From contig CAKKTI010000295.1 in assembly GCA_920105805.1 (NCBI GenBank), positions 1 to 27,666 of the forward strand: a stretch of DNA of 27,666 bases, in the 5' to 3' direction. The position numbers were made by a program, and so were the translations under genes. This stretch comes from Condylostoma magnum. Taxonomy: Eukaryota > Ciliophora > Heterotrichea > Heterotrichida > Condylostomatidae. Position 1 is the stretch's first letter. Every line of letters begins with the position of its first letter. Below, one piece after another: positions 1 through 9,988 of this stretch. Under the pieces are notes generated by a model. The model was not told the DNA's origin and did not search any database. It saw nothing but the letters and a program-made list of their open reading frames with translations.

Positions 1-1017
1 TGTTATATCTTCAATTTACTTCAAGTATAGTCCAAATTAATTATCTTCTTGCATAAATATTTAGATTTATCTTACAGAATCCTTAACAAAACTTGTTTAG
101 TTATCTAATTGGTGCAATAACTGCACTCCCTCTTTTAAGCTTTATTCTATTTTAGGAATATCCGCAGTCTCTAGTGACTATTTTAATTATTTCACTTTGC
201 TTTAATAAAACTCATAAAACATTGTAAAGGAATGGCTTATCTTAAAACCTAATAAATCTTATATAGTAGAATCGTACTTATCCACTTACATTGCAATTTG
301 ACTAAACTTTTTATCAATGTTTTCTGCCTTTTTCTATATCTCATGTGAATTACCACCATTACGTTACACTTATAGTGATTATAGTCTCAACTCCTTCATT
401 TAATTCATTACATTATTCAACTAAATTTCAACATCTTTAAAATTCCCTTATAAGGCCCCTTAATCTAGCCTTAAATCAATATCATCAAAATTGGTAGCAA
501 ATAATACATGTTTATTTGATTTCTACTATAATTTTCAAAGCGCTTATTACTTAAAAACTTCATGCTTTTCTAATAGAACTACCAATTAAAACAGAAAGGC
601 TTAATTTTACTCCTTGTTCAATCTTCTTTAAGATTATAAATCAACTCTTTCATAGAAAAACTCATTCATAACCTCACTATTAAGCTCAGATTCGAATCTT
701 CTGACTGTATTTTCTGAAAGTTTGGCTAACTGTAAAAGCGAATCTCCAAAAATATTGGATTGCTCATTAAGGCTACTAAGATTTAAGTCGATAATGCTTT
801 ATTATATTAAATCTAAGAGTTGGCTTACTCTGGCTTCATTGCTTCCTTTTAGAAATTGACTTCAACCTTTTTGACGAATGCTTTCAACTTTAGTGCTAAG
901 ATTTGGCTCTATTTCAGAAAGTTTTATAACAATTTCTATAGCTTTCTCCTAGAAATCGTATTTCTACCTTTTTAATCCTAATGGATTTATCATTGTTTGA
1001 TTTCTACTCTCCCACAT
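1..1017 (-). CDS. Helix-rich protein of unknown function (3' end outside window)
   Basis: One frame reads from ATG at 1017 (or an in-frame ATG at 993) to the window edge, giving 339 residues with UAA/UAG read as Gln. Only two in-frame TGA codons occur, at about residues 52 and 161 (KG-W-SQ and AL-W-KL), both sensible as Trp. The product is rich in Leu, Glu, Gln, Lys and Asn, with long stretches that look helical or coiled-coil (for example the region around residues 200-330). I see no signal peptide or membrane segment, and I do not recognise the family. The gene runs the same way as the weak gene to its right, about 330 bases upstream. Coding is supported by low TGA density and protein-like composition, not by homology. 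Confidence 0.7.
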
Positions 1018-1343
1018 TTATAAAATTATACCAGAAGAGCTTTATCTAAGTTTTAAAAAAGAGTAGGTCATATTTTAAGTTATTAAGGGGTTTTAACTGA
1101 ATTTTGTTTGGTTTTGCTAGGTTAGGAAAATATAGGCTTTCTTAGTATTAAACTAGTTGTTAGATATTACATGAGGTTTAGCTTTTGTAAGGTTATCTAT
1201 ATATCTTTTAATTTTTAAGATGAAATAGAAGAGTTATTCTGAGTAGTTAACAAGAATGTATGTAAAACATTACAAATACTTAAAAAATAAAAAGCCTATG
1301 GAACATAATAATTAAAGTATTTCAAAGATACAAATAAGCAACA
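1018..1343. other. Intergenic spacer with no gene seen
   Basis: This 326-base AT-rich stretch lies between the start of the leftmost gene and the 3' end of the weak gene on its right. It has several A and T runs and no recognisable protein motif. It presumably holds the promoter of the leftmost minus-strand gene and the 3' end of the neighbour. Confidence 0.5.
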
Positions 1344-1809
1344 TTAAATAAAACATTGATTTCTTCCTGCTAATTATACCATTACAATCATTCTAGGCGT
1401 TTTGAACTTCAATGCTTTTCAGTGGATAGCCGAGCAAACCAATATAATTGCACAAGTCTCCAGCTGTTATAATTCTTCTTATGCTATACTAAAATATCTT
1501 TATACATGAATTACCCCTGCTTGCTTGCCTCGTTTTAATGGAACAATATCAACATACCTTCAATCACCTCTACCAGAGGCTATCAATTTACAATATACTG
1601 TTTTTCCATTGGATAAAAGGATTCCTTCATGAAGTTATTATTCTATTTTATTCTAGGAGATAAATTGCTTGTGACTATACAATCATATATATTTCATTAA
1701 GATATTAATTCTCTTCAATTTATATTGCATTCCAATATTCTCTCATTATTTCTTTATATTCTTCTATATGTTGATTGAAAATCTTTTTCATATTATCCAC
1801 TCTTATCAT
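1344..1809 (-). CDS. Weak candidate gene, probably spliced, unknown function
   Basis: The best-supported part is exon 2 (below 1653), which encodes a protein-like stretch including ILLSNGKTVYCKLIASGRGD followed by a TGA-encoded Trp and RYVDIVPLKRGKQAG. A 28-base GT...AG intron at 1653-1680 would join it in frame to exon 1 (1681-1809, starting MIRVDNMKKIF). Without the splice the two halves are in different frames. The end is uncertain: TGA at 1419-1421 may be the stop, or translation may run on to TAA at 1344-1346. Other frames in 1690-2100 also look moderately protein-like, so exon 1 may be wrong or longer. No family recognised. Confidence 0.4.
1653..1680 (-). other. Candidate 28-base intron
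   Basis: On the minus strand this reads GTATAG...CTCCTAG. Removing it joins two different open frames exactly at a codon boundary (ATT then AAT). It was inferred only from frame continuity, GT/AG ends and size. Confidence 0.35.
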
Positions 1810-2650
1810 CGTTTAATAATGTGATATAACGTTTATTTTAATATAATTGTTTCATTAAATATAGTATTTATGGTTAAATGCCTATCTTTTTCGCACTTTC
1901 AGCAAAACATCATTTTCGTAGGAAATCTAACTCTCTTGTATTATTAATTTTCATTCGGTATTGCCGCTATACATAATCTAACTGAATTAAGTGTATATTT
2001 TTATAGCTAACAAAAAATGGTCTGGTATTCTATTTAATTTTTCCTATTTTTTCACATTTCATTTAACCCCTCTCTCTTACTATATAACTATACGGAACAA
2101 ACGATGGCATATTGATTTTCAAAAAAAAGATGGCAGATTAAAAATTTGCTAATATTTATACTTTATAAACACTTTAAATACTTTATATACTCTTCATACT
2201 AACTATTTAATACCTAAATCTACATTCTATTACTTTAATAACCCATAATATCTTAAAAATACCTCTATTAAATAGGTTAATCAAAAGGGCGGGATTGATT
2301 ATGGTTCCAAATAACCCCCAATAGAACACGAAATTATTGAAAGATTGAGGATATTCTGCATCAAGAACATGATTCCTATTGATTGCAATGCTTGAAAGCG
2401 CTTGCAATTGATTTTTTTCTAATGAAAAGTGGAAGATTATTCCCCCTTTTAGATAATCCCATCAAGGTATTTTGAGGTTAGATCGACCTGATAATGGCAC
2501 ACACACTTATAAGGGGTGAAGCGATGGCCCCGTCCATCGCCTGTAGCATTTATGACTTTGATGCTCTATAAAACAAAAAATTAACTAAGCTAATAATCTT
2601 GAATCTCTAAGTTGTAGTAGGGTGTGGGGATAGCAAACTGTCAACTACTT
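1810..2650. other. Gene-poor region, AT-rich, with a GC-rich structured block
   Basis: Most of this 841-base stretch is AT-rich with long A/T runs and no family I recognise. Minus-strand frames between about 1820 and 2400 are open under the reassigned code but carry little conviction. The right end contains the structured block described separately and a TATAAAA at 2567-2573, about 80 bases before the next plus-strand start. Confidence 0.45.
2443..2565. ncRNA. Possible structured RNA or hairpin cluster, strand unknown
   Basis: Four inverted repeats are packed into about 120 bases: CCCCTT at 2443-2448 with AAGGGG at 2511-2516; AGGT at 2475-2478 with ACCT at 2486-2489, inside the first pair; a perfect 7-bp stem GCGATGG/CCATCGC at 2521-2540 with a 6-base loop; and AGCAT/ATGCT at 2545-2565. 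The local GC content stands out from the AT-rich surroundings and no convincing protein frame crosses it. I could not match it to tRNA, 5S rRNA, U1-U6, SRP or a C/D snoRNA. It could instead be a structured promoter or 5' region of the next gene. Confidence 0.25.
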
Positions 2651-2986
2651 ATGGATTATGACGATTTATTAACAACAGATTAAGTTATCAATTTTATGTA
2701 GGATTATGAGGGAATAGAAGTCGATGATGTTATTAAGGAGGAAAACTATGATATTGTTAAATTCAAATGATCTTCAAATACCTTAAAGCCTGTGTATTGG
2801 GTAAAATTCAATTAAAATGAAGCTAGAGAAGTTAAAATAGAGCCAAAATATAATTTCAGTGGAAGATTTTTAATTACTAAATTGTTAAGACCTGTGAATT
2901 TAATAAGAAATCAGGAGGAATACCCAAACATTGATGCAACGTTTTGTGGAGCAAGTGGAGTAATAGTAAAATGTTTAGTTGAGTAA
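2651..2986 (+). CDS. Small protein of 111 residues, possibly a beta-sandwich domain
   Basis: ATG at 2651 opens a frame of 111 codons with one TGA (KFK-W-SS) and ends in tandem TAA TAA at 2984-2989; an in-frame TGA follows at 2996-2998. The N-terminal 40 residues are acidic. Residues 45-105 (including PVYWVKFNQNEAREVKIEP and then SGRFLITKLL...NIDATFCGASG) resemble the strand pattern of galactose-binding-like (discoidin/APC10-type) beta-sandwich domains, but this is an impression, not an identification. It converges with the giant minus-strand gene, with stops about 46 bases apart, so both 3' UTRs must be very short or overlap. Confidence 0.65.
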
Positions 2987-3032
2987 TAATTTATATGAGT
3001 TAAAAATTAAAGTATTATCTAAACTAAGTTTT

Positions 3033-6000
3033 TTATAAGCATTTCTTCTTTAATTTAGTGAAAATAGGTATAAGTTAGAAAGTAAGACTTTCAATTAATA
3101 TAAGTAAAACTAATGAAATACCAATAATCTCAATTCATATTAGATAATCTAAGTGTTTAATTACTAGTAAAAAGCAAAAGATCATTATAAATATTCCTTC
3201 TAAAATTATTTCATACTTTTAATCTAGAGATTTGTTATATGGCTTAAATCTTATCAAAAAGAATATTTGACCTACACATGCTAGTGAGTTTAAAGCAATT
3301 TTAATGTTTAACTGCCAGTCAATAAAAATACAACATGCAAATACAATTCTTTTGATAAAATAAGCCATAATATAGAAGTTTTAGGGTAATTTATCTTAGA
3401 ATTATTCAAAATAAATCTTTACTGACCATTCATCTTTAAATTTGCTAAGCCAGATGATATTTAACGGCATGGAAGATAATCCAATCAGCATAACAACTGC
3501 TAAAATAATGCCTGATATCAATTAAATACTGTTGGAATAATTATCTCTGTATATTATCTAGATTCCACAATAAATGATTAAATCAATATAAGAATCCATC
3601 AATAGAATTAATCAAAAGGATTACTATTAATTAATCCAATTATCTACCTTCTTTTTAATGCTTTTTGTTAGAACCTTAGCAGCTAATCTTATAAATGCAA
3701 ATCAAATAACTGTAATAATCATTATAGTATAAGACTACCCTAAATTATATAGCAAGGAACTAGTATCAACTTCTAAAGTAGTTAAAAAATCTCCTTACTA
3801 TTAACCTGGATTTCAGAAGCAATCTAACATATTAGGTATAAAGTTAAAACAGTTTAATCCACGTAAAAAGCTTAGATAAGTTTCTGGAAGATCATCAACC
3901 ATAAGGGGTATATATGTAACCATCTGCAATGCACCAACTAGTGTTCAAAGTTTAGTGAAATCTCCTTATAAAAATCCTAAAGCTAGTCCAAATGATAGGC
4001 CATACATTAAAGACTGATTAGTATTTTCTTTTATGGTTTAATTTATTCCGCTCTTTATTAAATTATCTTCTAACTATTCTGTTAATTAACTTTAGTCATT
4101 CTATTCCTCTTCTGTATTTTAATCCTAATCTTCTTAAATAGGGTCTGTCTCTTTATTATCTGTCTATATTTCATAATCTATATTATGTAAGAATTGTTTT
4201 ATTTCGTCTTTGATCACAATAATCTTTAGTTTAGTAAATTAGCCTTCTAATTTTATCTCGTATAAATCCATATACCTTACTTCTATTATATAAAAGTCTT
4301 AATAGTCCTATTCATCTAGTAATATTTTGAAGTCATCACTCGTTAACAGTCAAATAGAATTGTAATCAAGTTGTATATAATATTTACCTTATTCAACTAT
4401 CAATTTTCATCTTATTTTATCTAAGCAGGAATTTTAATGCCTAATATAATCATCTTTACACTGGCACTAATTATCATCATATATATAACGCTCAAAACAC
4501 TCAAAGCATTGCTAAGAACTACAGCTAAGGCAGTTTTAATAGAATTTACTGCAATTCTAGCATTAAAAGCCGTCAAAAAACTAATCAAGCAAACAATTAA
4601 CTTCAATGCAATCTTAATCCAAAAGACAGTATTAACATGTACTATTTTTACAGCTTTAGCAATCATTTGCACATTCAATACATTATTGATTGCTTAGATA
4701 GAACTTCTATTCGCATTGAAAGCAATTAAATTAATCACACTCAATGCAATTATCTGGGCAGTTTTGGCAAATTCCTTGAGAGTCTTTGTATTATTTTGCT
4801 AAGCAAGCTGATGAATTACAATCTAACATATCACAGTATCTTTACCAATATGTCAAAGCAATTTAATTCATTTCATTTTAGCTAAAGCCTTTATCTATAT
4901 ATAGTCTGGCACCTATTGCAAACAATTGTACTTAGGACTAAAATAATTCAATTTCTCAGCTTTCATTAAATATAGAAAAGCTTAAAGACTGGATAGATTC
5001 AACTTGACATTTTAAACTAGCTTCTTAGTATTTGCCAATACATACTAATTAATTCCCATTTTAGATCGATAATCCCATAAAATGCCATACAAGCGGTATA
5101 ACATCATATTCAATTTAAAGAGTTATACTAAATTTGAGTATATTAGCAATAATCTAGTCTACATAGACATCCCATTGGAAAAATTGACTCCTTTTTAGTA
5201 TTTCAATCTTTTAAAAGCCAGGTTCAGGCTTAAATAGAAAATAAGCGCTGAATTAATTTGTAAATCTTGGAACTCTTTGTGATCAGTTATAATCATAATT
5301 CAAGCTTAAACTATTAGTAAACTATTAAACCTGTGAATCAGATGTTAGCTTAAAAAAATATCAACAGGCTGTGTCACCAGGTCCAAAACAGTACTCGCAT
5401 TCATCAGAGCATTCTTATAAGTGGCCTAGTTTTATTAACTCAGTAATATCTAAAGAGTGGGTATATAGCCTAACATTAGAATAATCAGCATGGATTCCAT
5501 TACCTTAAAATTAGTTTAAGATGACTCTAGCTTAACCTGATATATCAATAGTAGCATTAAATTAGTAGAAATTATAGTCTGATTTCCAATTCTAACAATA
5601 AATCAAAATATTATCAGATTAATTAGCCGAGATTCCAATTAAAATCCATTAATCCATTTACAACTAATCAAAACAGTCTTCTATAACTTACTGTTAGTTT
5701 TATCATTCAAATACTAATTAATCATTTTCATATAGTAGTCTTAAATCTTAACATGACTATTGATCATTCTATTAGCAATTGTTTATAGTCAAAATTTCAC
5801 CATTGTCGTATTAATGGAAAAATATCCAGAATGTTAAGGTAAATTCATGAATACTGTCTTAAAGGTTTAGGCTACCAAGGTAAATTATTTTATTACTAGG
5901 AAACACATTCTAATATTGAAAAGTGAATCCTGTTTTGGGATCTGTTAGCTCAATATAGTCTATATCTTAATTCTTAATACATGATCCATTCTCAAAACAC

Positions 6001-7358
6001 GCCAATTCATTAGAATTATCACTACAGTTGTACTGACATGTTAAGCATGAACCGCTTAACTACAATTGATCAGCTTAACATTCGTTGCAGCTATAAGATT
6101 ATCAAGAGTAACAGCTTTTACATTTACTATCACACTTGTAGCAAACTCCATTCATAGGGAAATATCCATCTTTACATTCAGAGCAAAAATAGGGGAAGTC
6201 ACATGTTTAGCACGTACTTGAACAATCACTTTGTATTGAGAAAGGTTAAGGAGAATTCTCCGTCTTAACTCAAACATCAGAGTAACTAGCACTAATATTC
6301 GCTACTTATCCTCTAAAATCTTAATCAAATAAAATCAATTTACAGTAATCTTAATAATAGCATGAAATTGATTCATATATTTCAAGGACATTTTGCGTTA
6401 GATAATCTTTAATTATTAAATTAAAATTATCATTATCTACAATCATAAAATTTACTTCAAATCAGTTTTAAGCTTTTATTGAATCAGATTAGAAAATTTT
6501 AGTTTTATTAGTCAACGACATTTACACACATATTGGAGCATTTTCAAAATAAAGATTGAAAATAAGTTAATGATTCCTAGTATCAGCTATTAATTAAAGC
6601 TGTATTAAACTTTCCTAGCCAATATACGTTTCAAAGAGAGTTGTTTAGTCTTCATTCTCAATTCAAACATTCATTGTTATCCACAGGGATTCTTAAAAAG
6701 TGGCTCCATTACTTAACTATGGATAGTCTTAGTAATTAAACACTATTTCTTTATCTATATATTACGGCTAGGGTTAGTTTAGTAACTTTTATTGGCCACA
6801 TTCTATAGTAGGATTACTACAGTCTTTAAGACAAAGTCTATGGCAGCTAAAATTAGAGATTGATTGTATATTTGAGCCTAATGTTATAAGGCTGTACTTT
6901 ATAGCAATGTTTTAGTCAGATCCAAGCCAAATAAAATCCTAAGAAGAGACTCTTCCAGCCAGCTATACCCGATTATTCCAATTGCCTTACATTTTAAAAA
7001 TTCTGACTATTTAGCTGCTTTAATCTTAGGCATAAAGTATACAGAATCAGTGGTCTTCCTCCACTGATGAGGTTATTGAGTCCCCGGACAGATTAATTGT
7101 ATAAGGATTTTGATAGTCAACGTGAATTTGATAAGATATTTGCTATTCTTACTGCGTTAAGCGCAGTACTTGTAAGTTTTAGCTCTGTATCTGAGGTGTT
7201 TTCACTCAAAGATAGAACTAGAAGGCATCAGATGCAGGAAAAGGATCCTGATATGTACTGAGTGATATAGGGGCGTGCTAGGATCCAACTACTTCTAAAA
7301 TAAAATCTTAATCATAGATTGCAACACTGGCATAACAGAACACTACTAAGAATTCCAT
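3033..7358 (-). CDS. Giant Cys-rich surface protein with LamG-like region and C-terminal multi-TM block
   Basis: A single uninterrupted frame of 1441 codons. It starts with a short hydrophobic leader (MEFLVVFCYASVA), which supports ATG at 7358 and export. Residues about 30-370 and 470-850 read like repeated lectin/LamG-type beta-sandwich segments (for example FTLTFWIF followed by an LLYENDQLVFEW-like strand pair). Cysteine-rich furin/EGF-like blocks lie at about 375-455 and 855-990, with many CxxC spacings. A charged Asp/Glu/Gln linker precedes at least six hydrophobic spans at about 1118-1430. This resembles the large ciliate proteins often named for IGF-binding-like or furin-like Cys-rich repeats; their function is unknown. 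Tryptophans are often TGA. The stop is probably TAA at 3033-3035, followed by TAG and TAA; no TGA exists in any minus frame just downstream. It starts 7 bases after the neighbouring transporter's stop. Confidence 0.88.
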
Positions 7359-7365
7359 TTTATTA

Positions 7366-8628
7366 CTAAAGAGATTCTAATAAAGTAGGTAAAGCTTAAG
7401 GTAGATTTAGGACTAGCCATTGATCTTTTGTGTAAAAAGTTGATACAGTAAAGCCAAATGAGACTACTCCTAGTCCTACTATCAAACTAATGTTATAATC
7501 AACTAATCAAGTAAGGCTAGCATATAAAACACATTCGATGATGTAGAAAACAGTAAAAAACTTTGAGCAATTTTTAGGATGATTTCCATTCAAGTTCATT
7601 ATCAGGAAAAGAACATGGGAGAAACTTGTACCATCTGTAAGTCCAAAGCCAATTGCAGTTAAAATGGCTCATACTAATTTTGATGAGGAAAAATAGCACA
7701 CTATGCAAAACACTAAGGAAAAATATGCTAAAATTGTAGTCATCATAAGAAATCTTCTAAAAAGCCTCCAGTTATAGAAAACCATAAAGAATAAACATCC
7801 TATTAATTGCCCTGATGTTAAAAGTACTAGAAACGTTATTTATAGGAAGTAAGAGTTGTCAATTTAATAAGAAAGCTGGATTGGTAGCAGTATATATCCT
7901 ACAGCGTTTCAAGTCTGTTTATTTCTTACTGCAGAGGAAAAACAAATTAAGTATAAGCTTTCAATACTGTAATTTTATTACTACGAGTTATTTAGATTAC
8001 AAGCTAAGTCTGATCCTTAATACGAAGGTTTTGACTTATCAGGTTTTAAAAGACGTAATAAAACTATAGCTATTATACTGCAAAGAGAGCAGTAAATAAT
8101 TACCTAATTATGCTAATAGTACTAGTACATCAAAGCAATTAAAACACCAACAAAAAGCCTGGGAACTATATTGCATAAAGAAATAAATCCAGCTATTTAC
8201 GGCTTTTTCCTGCTTTCTTAAAAATAACCTTGATAAGTGAGTAAAATCAATTGAGATAAAGGCATTCCAATTCCAAGGAAAAACTAAATCAAGATTGTCA
8301 ATGAATCATAGCTTAGTAAATCCTTTTAGTATAAAATAAAATTCACATAATTCGCTATAAAAGTTATAATAACTGAAATTCCTATTGATATCTTGCATTT
8401 ATTCTTCCCAAATCACATTGAAAACGCAAATGTAGTAATTAAGCTTCCTAAAGGGTAAATTGATAATTATAATGTTTTAATCACTGCATTTTTTTATTAT
8501 AAATTTTCAATAGTGAAGGTGTTGAATACATAGGAGGATAAGGTTATTATAGGGAATATAATAAAAAGTACCAGTGCTAAGTAAAACTAACAATTTCTCT
8601 TCCAAAGATCCATAGTATTAAAGTTCAT
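7366..8628 (-). CDS. MFS-like 12-TM transporter, copy 2
   Basis: The frame gives 420 residues, mostly hydrophobic, with about 12 membrane spans in two sets of six, which is the major facilitator layout. Substrate unknown. It is clearly paralogous to the gene immediately upstream: shared features include WKRN/WLKN at the start, FPI-T-SSY in TM1, YPLGS in TM2, a long Pro-containing TM4, SLCN/SLCT before TM5 and TWNAVGYIL in TM7, where Trp is TGA in both copies. ATG at 8628 is the first start, but alignment with the paralog favours the Met at 8613. It ends with TAG followed at once by TAA TAA (7360-7368), and the next gene's ATG lies 7 bases beyond the first stop codon. The upstream paralog ends only 5-20 bases before it. 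Confidence 0.85.
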
Positions 8629-8633
8629 TTTTT

Positions 8634-9935
8634 TTATTTACTATTAGCTATGATTTTTTGTGAGGGATCTTCGATATTAAGGGGGTACATTTCACTCTTG
8701 TTTTCAGAATTATTACTGAATATCCTGATTTAACTGTAATCTTTTAACTTGAATTTCATTCATATCAGCTAAATTAAACTTAGTACCAAGGTAATAACAA
8801 AAAATACCAATAAAGTATTTTCGTATTGATGCAAATACGACGCTATGAAATACGTTATTGAAGTGGAAAAGTAATACAGGCTAAAGAAGTCTCTTATATT
8901 TCTAGGATGGTCAGTATTCAAATGAATGACTAAAAATGATACTTAGGAAAATGAAATTCCCTTTACAATTCCTAAAACAAAGCTAATACATGCAGCAAGG
9001 GCTAACGATTGCATGTTAGTTATAAATCCTGTCAAAAATAGCGATAAAGCAATAGCAATGGATACAGAGCATAAAGTTAGAAACTAAATGATAGTTAATT
9101 TCTTGTAGAATAGGAAGTAAATCAAGCATCCAAATAACTGCCCAGTTGCTAATATTCCTTAAAATAAATAATAATAAGAGTCAGGGAAACCTAAATCATC
9201 TGTAAAGCTATAAGAGATCAAAATATATCCAACTGCATTTCATGTACTTTCAAAAATAGCTAGTGGTCAAAGGCTTAAAGCAGTATAGGTGATATTTTGC
9301 TAAGCTTATTCAAATACTAAGTCAGATCCTATAAAGTCCCTATTTGCCATGTTTTGAATCTTAAAAGCAAAGATAAGTGCAATTGGGCTTATAGTCTAAA
9401 AAATCATCAAAATGGTGTCAGAGTCGAAATTTTCCTTTAAAGTCAGCAAAAAGGAAGTAAAACTAATAATGAATCGCGGAAACATAGTACAGAGACTTAT
9501 CAATGTAGTGTGTATTGGCTTCATTAAATCAGTAGAGTAGTATCCAAAGTAAATCAGTAAAATCACCCTACACATGGGAACTGAAGTTCCTTCTATCAAA
9601 AAACTGATAACTTGAAAGATAGTCAAATCCTCTAGAAAAGCGTCAAGAAAGTAAAATAATATTTGCAGGTAGGTAAAGATTCAGCATAGTATCACTGCAG
9701 TTATTATAAGTTGCCTGGAGCTGAATTTCTTTATGAGAGTTGGCAAAATAAAACATGTGAAAGCACTTCCTAATGGGTAAAATGATTTAATTATACATCC
9801 GTATATTGTATCACTCCACTTGTCCATACCTGGTATATCGGTGCTATGCGTATAAGATGATATCGTCATTATAGGAAATATTATATATAGCAAGTAAGCT
9901 GAGTAAATTTTACCATTTTTTAGCCAGATTTCCAT
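8634..9935 (-). CDS. MFS-like 12-TM transporter, copy 1
   Basis: The frame from ATG at 9935 (MEIWLKNGKIYS) gives 433 residues with about 12 hydrophobic spans: six up to about residue 200, a short loop, six more, then a polar tail of about 45 residues rich in Ser, Asn and Lys. The fold is major-facilitator-like and the substrate cannot be read from the sequence. Trp at ALSL-W-P and EST-W-NAVGYI is encoded by TGA. The stop is taken as TAA at 8634-8636; the next in-frame TGA, at 8625-8627, overlaps the first ATG of the downstream paralog. The two copies are a diverged tandem duplication, sharing motifs along their whole length. The upstream LRR gene ends 39-54 bases away. Confidence 0.87.
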
Positions 9936-9988
9936 TTTATTATAAAATGAATAGAAATGTGGAAACCACTGAGTTATATCTAATAATT

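Noticed and set aside
2207-2407. Minus-strand standard-code ORF of about 66 codons
   Set aside because: It lacks an ATG start and any family motif; open frames are uninformative here because no triplet is an absolute stop.
4437-4697. Plus-strand ORF coding a hydrophobic Ile/Leu/Ala-rich peptide
   Set aside because: It is the antisense of a Cys-rich block in the giant minus-strand gene, where the opposite strand gives regular CxxC spacing.
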